Below, in pieces: positions 1 through 5,682 of a DNA stretch of 7,877 nucleotides. The position numbers were made by a program, and so were the translations under genes. How positions within the stretch are numbered: the stretch's first letter is position 1; each line of letters opens with the position of its first letter. This DNA comes from Bacilli bacterium (GTDB taxonomy: Bacteria > Bacillota_I > Bacilli_A > ML615J-28 > CAG-313), in NCBI GenBank assembly GCA_900770645.1, contig CAAGKY010000198.1:1-7877 (forward strand). Reading direction: 5' to 3'. Under the pieces are notes generated by a model. It made no database searches. It was not told the DNA's origin and was given only the letters and a program-made list of their open reading frames with translations.

Positions 1-1362
1 GCGTTATGTAAAGGGATAGAAGAAGCATATAACAATATTGAAGGTAAATGGTTAAATGATAAACCATACTACACTCTTCATATTCTAGCAACTAAAAATG
101 GTCATTATAATCGTGGAGTTGCGAGCGAATTAATTGAAGAAATGATTAAGATTGCTTATCGAGAAGAAATCTATAATATCAAAATAGATACAAAAGTAGA
201 AAACAAAGCAATGGATAATCTATTAATAAAATTAGGTTTCCACAAAACAGGTATTATTACATTACTACGTGATGGTGTAATTGATCCTAAACGTGTGGGA
301 TATCAATTAGTAATTACTCCAGAAATGTTTGAAAGCAAAACTGAAGTTATTCCGACAGAAAAAAAAGAATCAGTATTCAAAAAAATTCTAAACTATGTAG
401 TTAAAACAACAAATGGAATGGCTCATGGTTTATTTGCGACATTAATTATTGGAGTTATTATTACTCAGTTTGGAGAGTTACTTAACCTTGAGTTTTTAAA
501 AACAACAGGAACTGTTTTAAAAGGATTAATGGCAGTAGGTATTGGGGTTGGAGTAGCATCTACTTTAAAGCTTTCACCAATTGCGTTAATATCATCAGGG
601 GCGGCATCTGCCATAGCAGCATCAATTAATGGTAATAATAATCCATTAGTTTGTTATGTTGCGAGTGTTGCGGCTATTGAAATTACAAGATTAATTTTAC
701 GTAAGAAAACACCGGTTGATATTTTACTTATCCCGCTAATGATGGCATTAATTTCATTTGGAGTAGGATTTGTGGTAGAAATGCCACTTACTTGGGTAAT
801 GGATAGTTTAGCTGAATTTATCGATTACGCAACAAGTGTTCAACCTTTATTAATGGGAATTATAATCGCAGTTGTAATGGGAATGTGTTTAACTGCTCCA
901 ATCAGTAGTGCCGCAATCGCTATTGCTATCGGACTTGGAGGAATTCCAGCTGGGGCTGCAGTAGTAGGATGTAGTGTTCAAATGATTGGATTTGCGGTTA
1001 TGAGCGCATATGATAATAACATTGGAAAAGTAATTTCTGTAGGAATTGGAACATCAATGTTACAATTTAAAAATATTTTAAGAAAACCAATTATTTGGTT
1101 ACCAACAATCATTGTATCTGCTATATTAGGACCAATATCAACTATGGTATTTAAAATGGAATGTAATCAAGTAGGTGCTGGTATGGGTACATGTGGTTTA
1201 GTAGGACAAATGGGAACAATTGCCTCTATGACAGATAATCCGTTTATGTGTTATCTAGGAATTGCGTTATTACATTTTGTTTTACCAGCTGTTTTAGTGT
1301 TTGTGGTTAACTTAATTTTCAGAAAAACAAAATTAATTAAACCAGGTGACTTAACAATTTAA
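1..1362 (+). CDS. GNAT acetyltransferase / PTS_EIIC_2-type membrane protein fusion (5' partial)
   Basis: The frame is open from base 1 to the TAA at 1360-1362, giving 453 codons with no start in the window. Codons 1 to about 105 are the C-terminal part of a GNAT N-acetyltransferase: a LHILAT strand, the acetyl-CoA-binding turn NRGVASELI, a DTKVENKAM segment and the closing LGFHKTG motif. A charged linker follows (about 106-125). From about codon 126 to the end there is a polytopic membrane domain of some 8-10 segments that matches the orphan PTS_EIIC_2 family; recognisable blocks are APISSAAIAI, SVQMIGFAVMSAYDNN and GAGMGTCGLVGQMG. No PTS IIA or IIB domain is visible nearby, so sugar phosphorylation is not supported; substrate unknown. 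The ATG at 142 lies inside the GNAT core and lacks a ribosome site, so I reject it as the start. The next gene begins 24 nt downstream, so the two are probably co-transcribed. Family calls are firm; the role of the fusion is not known. Confidence 0.85.
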   Translation, partial: ALCKGIEEAYNNIEGKWLNDKPYYTLHILATKNGHYNRGVASELIEEMIKIAYREEIYNIKIDTKVENKAMDNLLIKLGFHKTGIITLLRDGVIDPKRVGYQLVITPEMFESKTEVIPTEKKESVFKKILNYVVKTTNGMAHGLFATLIIGVIITQFGELLNLEFLKTTGTVLKGLMAVGIGVGVASTLKLSPIALISSGAASAIAASINGNNNPLVCYVASVAAIEITRLILRKKTPVDILLIPLMMALISFGVGFVVEMPLTWVMDSLAEFIDYATSVQPLLMGIIIAVVMGMCLTAPISSAAIAIAIGLGGIPAGAAVVGCSVQMIGFAVMSAYDNNIGKVISVGIGTSMLQFKNILRKPIIWLPTIIVSAILGPISTMVFKMECNQVGAGMGTCGLVGQMGTIASMTDNPFMCYLGIALLHFVLPAVLVFVVNLIFRKTKLIKPGDLTI

Positions 1363-1386
1363 TAAAAATAAAAAAGGAGGAGTAAA

Positions 1387-2916
1387 ATGAGACAACAACT
1401 GATTACGAAAATAAAAGAATCTTTATTTTCAGTATTACCTATTACAATTATTGTAGTATTGTTAGATTTAACTCCTCTTGTTGATTTTACAAATAAAGAA
1501 ATTATAGTCTTCATCATATCAGCAATATTGTTAATAATAGGTATTTCATTCTTTAACTTAGGTGCAGATTTAGCGATGACACCGATGGGGAAATATGTTG
1601 GATCTGGTTTAACTAAATCAAAGAAGATTTTGATTTTAATTTTCATAAGTTTTTTAATGGGATTCTTTATAACAGTGGCAGAACCAGACTTAACAGTTCT
1701 TGCTAGTCAAGTAAAAGAAGTTATGAATCCAACGATGTTAATAATGACAGTAGGATTTGGGGTAGGACTTTTCTTAATAGTTGCTATTTTGAAAATAATA
1801 TCTAAACGTAAGTTAGCTTCGATATTAATGTTTTCATATATGTTACTTTTTGCTTTGGCATCAGTACTAATATTAAATGGTAAAGAAGCTTTACTTCCTC
1901 TATCATTTGATTCTGGTGGTGTTACAACTGGACCAATTACTGTACCATTTATTATGGCCTTAGGTGTTGGTATTGCGAATACAATAGGTGGTAAACATTC
2001 AGGAGAAAACAGCTTTGGTCTTATTGCTTTATGTTCAATTGGTCCAATTTTAGCTGTTATGATGCTAGGTGTATTTAGTAAAGGTGAACTTAATTACTCT
2101 GTTCCAACATATGGAATTGCTGATAACGTTATGATGGAATATTTTAGAGCACTACTAACTGTCACAAAAGAAGTAACAATTGCTTTAGGGTTAGTTGTAG
2201 GTTTCTTCTTTGCGGTAAACATTATTATTTTACACTTACCAATGAAAAAAATAAAAAGAATATCAATTGGTATAATTTTTACATATATAGGTTTAATTAT
2301 TTTCCTAACAGCAGTAAATGTTGGATTTATGCCAATAGGATATATATTAGGTTTAGAACTTGCTAAAACTAGTGAAATATTATTGATAGTCATTGGATTT
2401 ATATTAGGGATGGTAGTTGTTTTAGCTGAACCTGCAGTTCATGTTTTAAATAAACAAGTAGAAGAAATTACAGATGGTAATGTATCTAAACGCTCAATGT
2501 TGATTGCATTATCAATTGGGGTAGGTATCTCTATAGGATTATCAATGATAAGAATTATTAATGGATTCTCTATTTTGTATTACTTAATTCCTGGATACTT
2601 AATTTCTTTAGGATTATCATTCTTTGTTCCTAGAATGTATACAGCAATTGCTTTTGACTCAGGGGGAGTTGCTAGTGGTCCATTAACATCGACATTTATA
2701 TTACCACTTGCGATTGGAGCATGTATTCAAGTAAGTGAAACAAGCAATAGTGTATTGAATCTGGCATTTGGTATAGTAGCAATGGTAGCAATGACACCAC
2801 TTATTACAATCCAACTTCTAGGTTTTAGAGCAATAGTTACTAAGCGAGTGAAAGAACAAATCGCAATGCATCGCATCTTGACAGAAGATGATGATCAAAT
2901 TATTGAGTTTATGTAG
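1387..2916 (+). CDS. DUF1538 membrane protein with two fused repeats (UmpAB-type antiporter family)
   Basis: This 509-residue, very hydrophobic protein (about 12-14 membrane segments by eye) carries two copies of the DUF1538 unit. The signature AEPDLTVLA at 98-106 recurs as AEPAVHVL at 347-354, and FDSGGVTTGP at 174-183 recurs as FDSGGVASGP at 423-432. Both pairs are exactly 249 residues apart, so the protein is an in-register internal duplication. In the family, the two units can also be separate genes; as I recall, a pair called UmpA/UmpB from Dietzia was described as a Na+(K+)/H+ antiporter. Cation/proton exchange is therefore the best guess, but the substrate here is inferred. The ATG at 1387 follows AGGAGG at 1375-1380 with a 6-nt spacer. 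The next gene's ribosome site overlaps this gene's TAG stop, and two P-II-like genes follow directly, which suggests regulation of transport by small ligand-sensing proteins. Confidence 0.88.
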   Translation: MRQQLITKIKESLFSVLPITIIVVLLDLTPLVDFTNKEIIVFIISAILLIIGISFFNLGADLAMTPMGKYVGSGLTKSKKILILIFISFLMGFFITVAEPDLTVLASQVKEVMNPTMLIMTVGFGVGLFLIVAILKIISKRKLASILMFSYMLLFALASVLILNGKEALLPLSFDSGGVTTGPITVPFIMALGVGIANTIGGKHSGENSFGLIALCSIGPILAVMMLGVFSKGELNYSVPTYGIADNVMMEYFRALLTVTKEVTIALGLVVGFFFAVNIIILHLPMKKIKRISIGIIFTYIGLIIFLTAVNVGFMPIGYILGLELAKTSEILLIVIGFILGMVVVLAEPAVHVLNKQVEEITDGNVSKRSMLIALSIGVGISIGLSMIRIINGFSILYYLIPGYLISLGLSFFVPRMYTAIAFDSGGVASGPLTSTFILPLAIGACIQVSETSNSVLNLAFGIVAMVAMTPLITIQLLGFRAIVTKRVKEQIAMHRILTEDDDQIIEFM

Positions 2917-2927
2917 GAGGTATTATA

Positions 2928-3329
2928 ATGAATAAAAATTTACCAAATACAAAGAAAACTAAAAATCCAAATATAAAGAAACTTAAAGTTTTAATAACGA
3001 TTGTTAATCGCAGTAAAGCATTATTTTATACCGATTTACTTGAACAATATGATGTAAATATGCAGATGACTCTATATGGTAATGGTACTGCTAATTCAGA
3101 AATGTTAGGCCTTTTAGGATTAGTAGAAACCGAAAAAGCAGTTATTCTGTCTATTGTAAGAGAAGATAAAATAAAAGATATTAAAATGGTGTTAGCTGAA
3201 AAATTTGATAAAGTAAAAGATGGAAAAGGTATTGCATATACAATTCCGATGCAAAGCATAATTGGAGTTTCTATATATCAATTTTTAGCAAATAACCAAA
3301 TTAAAAAGGAGGATAAAGCAAGTGCCTAA
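2928..3329 (+). CDS. P-II-like regulatory protein, first copy
   Basis: This is a 133-residue protein. After a lysine/asparagine-rich N-terminal extension of about 18 residues comes a GlnB-like ferredoxin fold: strand LKVLITIV (19-26), a helix containing ALFYTDLLEQY, the strand and turn QMTLYGNGTANSEM, strand AVILSIV, a second helix, and the B-loop-like DGKGIAYTIPM followed by a final strand. The T-loop region between GNGTA and the third strand is short. It lacks the tyrosine-containing stretch that is uridylylated in classical GlnB/GlnK, so this is not a canonical nitrogen P-II protein. P-II trimers typically bind nucleotides or second messengers and gate a membrane partner. The adjacent DUF1538 protein is the obvious candidate (inference from position). 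The AGGAGG at 2915-2920 overlaps the upstream stop, with a 7-nt spacer to the ATG. The 3' end overlaps the next gene by 8 bp. Ligand unknown. Confidence 0.8.
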   Translation: MNKNLPNTKKTKNPNIKKLKVLITIVNRSKALFYTDLLEQYDVNMQMTLYGNGTANSEMLGLLGLVETEKAVILSIVREDKIKDIKMVLAEKFDKVKDGKGIAYTIPMQSIIGVSIYQFLANNQIKKEDKASA

Positions 3330-3636
3330 TTATGAAGTAATTTTATGTATTATTAATGCTGGTTTTTCAGAAGTGGTAATGGACACAGCTAAGAAATTAG
3401 GTGCTGGTGGTGGTACAGTTATTCATGGACGTGGTACAGCATCAAAAGAAGCCGAAAAGATTTTTAACATAACAATTCAACCCGAAAAAGAAATTGTGAT
3501 GATTTTAGTTAAAAAAGAAATCAAAGATAGTATTCTAAAAGGACTTTATGATACTATTGGTTTAGACACTAATGCGCAAGGTATTGCATTTACCCTTCCT
3601 GTGGATGATGTAATAGGAATTAGTGAAAATAAATAA
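3322..3636 (+). CDS. P-II-like regulatory protein, second copy (GTG start)
   Basis: This 104-residue protein is paralogous to the preceding one and lacks its basic N-terminal extension. Matching elements are strand YEVILCIINA, the helix FSEVVMDTAKKLGA, the turn GTVIHGRGTASKEAE, strand EIVMILV, a second helix and the B-loop-like NAQGIAFTLPVDDVIGIS. The GRGTAS turn and a short T-loop place it with the compact P-II-like proteins often encoded beside membrane transporters rather than with GlnB/GlnK. The start is a GTG at 3322, chosen because AGGAGG at 3307-3312 sits 9 nt before it. It overlaps the upstream stop by 8 bp, so the two paralogues are probably translationally coupled and made in similar amounts; they may form mixed trimers (inference). 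The gene closes the operon, with a terminator starting 18 nt after the stop. Confidence 0.82.
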   Translation: MPNYEVILCIINAGFSEVVMDTAKKLGAGGGTVIHGRGTASKEAEKIFNITIQPEKEIVMILVKKEIKDSILKGLYDTIGLDTNAQGIAFTLPVDDVIGISENK

Positions 3637-3654
3637 ACATAACTTTTAACATTG

Positions 3655-3691
3655 AGGATGAAGCTGTATTATGCAGTTTCATCCTTTTTTT
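3655..3691 (+). terminator. Intrinsic terminator of the EIIC/DUF1538/P-II operon
   Basis: The arm GGATGAAGCTG (3656-3666) pairs with CAGTTTCATCC (3674-3684) over 11 bp with one G-U wobble. The loop is 7 nt (TATTATG) and a run of seven T follows (3685-3691). An outer A-T pair (3655/3685) is possible. This is a textbook Rho-independent terminator lying 18 nt past the last P-II stop codon. Confidence 0.9.
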
Positions 3692-4026
3692 ATTTAACTG
3701 AAAAGAGCAAAATCAGGGTATCCCAGTTGTCGCAATAGTCAAAAAACTACTTGTTGCATTTTTCTTATCCTAGCTATAAAATAAGCAAATTTGCAACACA
3801 TTTTAAACTATGATGTTTAATTACTACAATTATTGATTAGCTTTGTATAAATACAAAAAATAGGGTATAATATTGTTATGATAGTAATAAAAAAGATTCA
3901 GTTTACTTTAACTTTAATAAAAAAATGATATCGTATGGTTAATAACTAGTGCGGAAAACACACAAGTTTGTTTAGAAGGGAATAGAGAAAAAATAAAAAT
4001 ATATTTAAGCATTCCTTGTTAATTAC
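3692..4026. other. Intergenic stretch without a supportable gene
   Basis: About 335 bases separate the operon terminator from the regulator gene's proximal promoter, and I see no credible ORF here. The only ATG-led frame near the promoter at 3843-3871 (3878-3928, 16 codons) has no ribosome site and starts almost at the expected transcription start. A less AT-rich patch at about 3706-3740 (containing GGGTATCCC) stands out from its surroundings and could be a relic of something, but I cannot identify it. TGTTGCA (3752-3758) and TGCAACA (3792-3798) form a weak 7-bp inverted repeat. Confidence 0.5.
3843..3871 (+). promoter_or_regulatory. Sigma-A-like promoter in the intergenic gap
   Basis: TTGTAT (3843-3848) and a perfect TATAAT (3866-3871) are 17 bp apart. 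The predicted start is near 3878. Nothing coding follows for about 215 bases, so it may be a distal promoter for the regulator gene at 4092 with a long leader, or it may drive a small non-coding RNA. Confidence 0.6.
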
Positions 4027-4055
4027 TTGAATTTATTTGGTCAATATGGTATAAT
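4027..4055 (+). promoter_or_regulatory. Proximal promoter of the AlbA_2-type regulator gene
   Basis: TTGAAT (4027-4032) and TATAAT (4050-4055) are separated by 17 bp, and the -10 box carries a TGG extension (TGGTATAAT, 4047-4055). The predicted start is near 4062, which gives a leader of about 30 nt that includes the ribosome site AGGAGG at 4080-4085. The arms of an inverted repeat lie in the -35/-10 spacer and in the early leader. Confidence 0.8.
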
Positions 4056-4077
4056 TAATTTATTAAGTGACCAAATA
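4034..4077. promoter_or_regulatory. Putative operator: perfect 10-bp inverted repeat around the -10 box
   Basis: TATTTGGTCA (4034-4043) and TGACCAAATA (4068-4077) are exact reverse complements separated by 24 bp. The left arm lies between the -35 and -10 boxes and the right arm just after the predicted start, immediately before the Shine-Dalgarno sequence. A protein bound to both would exclude RNA polymerase, so repression is the natural reading (inference). The arms are about 34 bp apart centre to centre, roughly three helical turns. The right-arm 10-mer occurs four more times inside the downstream gene. Confidence 0.65.
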
Positions 4078-4091
4078 TAAGGAGGGATATT

Positions 4092-5432
4092 ATGAAAAAA
4101 GATGAAAATTTAAATATCGAATATAAAAGAGAATTTATTGACGATATTAAAAATGAAATTATTGCTTTTTTAAATACTTCTGGTGGAAAAATTTTTGTTG
4201 GTATAAATAATGATAAAACCACGTATAAAACTTTTGACTCAATAGAAAAAGATCAAATAGATTTGAAAATTGGGAATTGGATGGAAGACGCCATATATCC
4301 GTCAACATTTGGTTTAATTAAACATTCATTTGATGATAACGGAATTTTGATTATACAAGTATTAGAAGGAACCAATAAACCATATTATTTAAAAGAAAAA
4401 GGGCCAAAACCTTCTGGTGTTTATAAACGAGTAGGAAGTAGTAAAAGAAAAGCTACAGAAGAAGAAATATTAAACATGATTTTAGACTCCAAAAGATATG
4501 TTTATGAAAATGATATTTCTGAAGAACAAAATCTTACTTTTAAGTATTTAATAAATGTTTTTGAAGAAAAGAAAATAAGTTTTACAGCTAGAGAACAAAT
4601 ATCTTTAGGCCTTATAGATAAAAATAGTCAATACACGAATTTAGCTTATTTATTATCTGATCAATCTAATTTAGTTGTAAAATTAGCAGAATATGACAAA
4701 AACTTAAATTTTAAAATTAAAAAGGAATTTACTGGTTCATTAATAAAAATATTTGAAAATATAGAAGAACAAGCAAATAGGTTAAATGATATATCAGCAA
4801 TAATCAACGGGGAAACTTTTGAAAGAATAGAAACTAAATCATATCCTGGTGCATCATTAAGAGAGATTATATTAAATGCTTTTTGTCATGCTGATTATTT
4901 TATTAGGTCTAATATTAAAATTGAATTTTTCCCGAATGAAGTAAAAGTTACTAATCCTGGAAGTATTTTCAACGCCACAATGGAAGATATTATGAATGGT
5001 GTACAAACATATAGAAATCCTAAATTGGTTCATATCTTGGATAAACTTAACTTTATCGAAAATTATGGAACAGGAATTCCAAGAACAATGTTGGCGTATA
5101 AAGATTCACCTAAGAAACCTGAATTTAAAGCTACTGAAAATTTTTTCACTGTTATTTTGCCTAACTTGAATTTTGAAAGTGACCAAATAAATGACCAAAT
5201 AAATGACCAAATAAATGACCAAATAAAAGATAATATTAGTGATTTTGGATTAGAAGTGTTGAAACTAATTAAAGACTTCCCAGGGATAAAAGTTCCTGGA
5301 ATTGTAAACAAATTACAGATGAAAGATTTAGTCGTTAACTCCGACAAGGTTAGAAACGAAATTAAAAGAAATTTATTTAACTACATTGAATATAAAGGAG
5401 CAAAAAAAACAGGTGGGTATTATTTAAAATAG
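4092..5432 (+). CDS. AlbA_2 / HATPase_c_4 / winged-helix transcriptional regulator (RecG-like annotation family)
   Basis: This 446-residue protein has three parts. Residues about 8-110 form a Schlafen-type AlbA_2 putative DNA-binding domain, with E10-x-K12 at the start and the core FLNTSGGKIFVGIN (26-39). Residues about 235-360 form a GHKL-like HATPase_c_4 domain: REIILNAFCHADY (257-269) is the N-box-like helix, NPGSI (288-292) the next motif and NYGTGIP (324-330) the glycine motif. Residues about 383-446 look like a winged helix. Such proteins are often labelled ATP-dependent DNA helicase RecG-like, but no helicase motor is present; DNA binding and transcriptional regulation are more likely. 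Between the ATPase and winged helix lies a DQI-N repeat (364-378) encoded by a 12-bp DNA repeat that matches the gene's own promoter inverted repeat. AGGAGG at 4080-4085 sets the ATG start with a 6-nt spacer. The gene stands alone between non-coding gaps, which suggests an accessory gene. Partners and targets are unknown. Confidence 0.85.
   Translation: MKKDENLNIEYKREFIDDIKNEIIAFLNTSGGKIFVGINNDKTTYKTFDSIEKDQIDLKIGNWMEDAIYPSTFGLIKHSFDDNGILIIQVLEGTNKPYYLKEKGPKPSGVYKRVGSSKRKATEEEILNMILDSKRYVYENDISEEQNLTFKYLINVFEEKKISFTAREQISLGLIDKNSQYTNLAYLLSDQSNLVVKLAEYDKNLNFKIKKEFTGSLIKIFENIEEQANRLNDISAIINGETFERIETKSYPGASLREIILNAFCHADYFIRSNIKIEFFPNEVKVTNPGSIFNATMEDIMNGVQTYRNPKLVHILDKLNFIENYGTGIPRTMLAYKDSPKKPEFKATENFFTVILPNLNFESDQINDQINDQINDQIKDNISDFGLEVLKLIKDFPGIKVPGIVNKLQMKDLVVNSDKVRNEIKRNLFNYIEYKGAKKTGGYYLK
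5180..5227 (+). repeat. Four tandem 12-bp repeats carrying the promoter 10-mer inside the regulator gene
   Basis: TGACCAAATA begins at 5180, 5192, 5204 and 5216, each copy followed by AA, giving a perfect 12-bp period (TGACCAAATAAA). In frame they encode DQI-N three times and then DQI-K. All four copies match the right arm of the promoter inverted repeat, and the first copy shares 13 bp with it (AAGTGACCAAATA at 5177-5189 and 4065-4077). Elsewhere in the same gene DQI is written GATCAAATA (4251-4259). Confidence 0.92.
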
Positions 5433-5463
5433 TTTTTAATTGGTTCCAGTAGTTTTTTGAAAG

Positions 5464-5550
5464 TTACGTAGTACTCAGATGTTTTGAAACATTGAATTAC
5501 ATAGTACTGATACATCCAATTACAACTAGATTACGTTTATCAGATGTAAT
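5464..5550. repeat. Direct repeats and inverted repeats in the gap before the DUF362 gene
   Basis: TTACGTAGTACT (5464-5475) and TTACATAGTACT (5497-5508) match at 11 of 12 bases and are 33 bp apart, each with a palindromic AGTACT core. A perfect short palindrome, ATGTTT-TG-AAACAT (5479-5492), lies between them. ATTACAT and CTGATA (5496-5502 and 5507-5512, with a 4-nt bulge) can pair with TATCAG and ATGTAAT (5538-5543 and 5544-5550). The rest of the 250-base gap (5433-5682) holds a weak A/T hairpin at 5600-5617 that could act as a poor terminator; no convincing promoter or gene is visible. Confidence 0.5.
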
Positions 5551-5682
5551 AAAATATCAAATGAAGCTGATATAACTTCAATAAAAGTATATCACAAATA
5601 AAAAACTCGTGTTTTTTTCAAACTATTCATTTAATATTTCAGTTTAGATTATACACGAATATATCAGTAAAGGAGAATATAT

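Noticed and set aside
142..144. In-frame ATG as the start of a 406-residue gene
   Set aside because: It lies within the GNAT acetyl-CoA-binding region, has no Shine-Dalgarno sequence, and the frame is open and clearly homologous upstream to base 1.
1359..1646. Minus-strand open frame of 95 codons
   Set aside because: It is the shadow of the DUF1538 gene, with no family motifs and no reason for antisense coding.
3706..3740. Less AT-rich patch as an insertion-sequence relic
   Set aside because: No terminal inverted repeats, target duplication or transposase remnant could be recognised on either strand.
3878..3928. 16-codon ORF just after the promoter at 3843-3871
   Set aside because: There is no ribosome site, it begins at the predicted transcription start, and its composition is that of random AT-rich sequence.
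5180..5227. CRISPR-like or minisatellite array
   Set aside because: There are no spacers; the repeats are 12 bp, contiguous and in frame inside a coding region.
5063..5347. Minus-strand open frame of 94 codons with an FIWS-type repeat
   Set aside because: The repeat is the antisense reading of the TGACCAAATAAA array; the + strand frame has recognisable domains.
5600..5617. Hairpin AAAAAAC-TCGT-GTTTTTT as a terminator for the regulator gene
   Set aside because: The stem has a single G-C pair and is too weak to call; kept only as a remark in the intergenic repeat entry.
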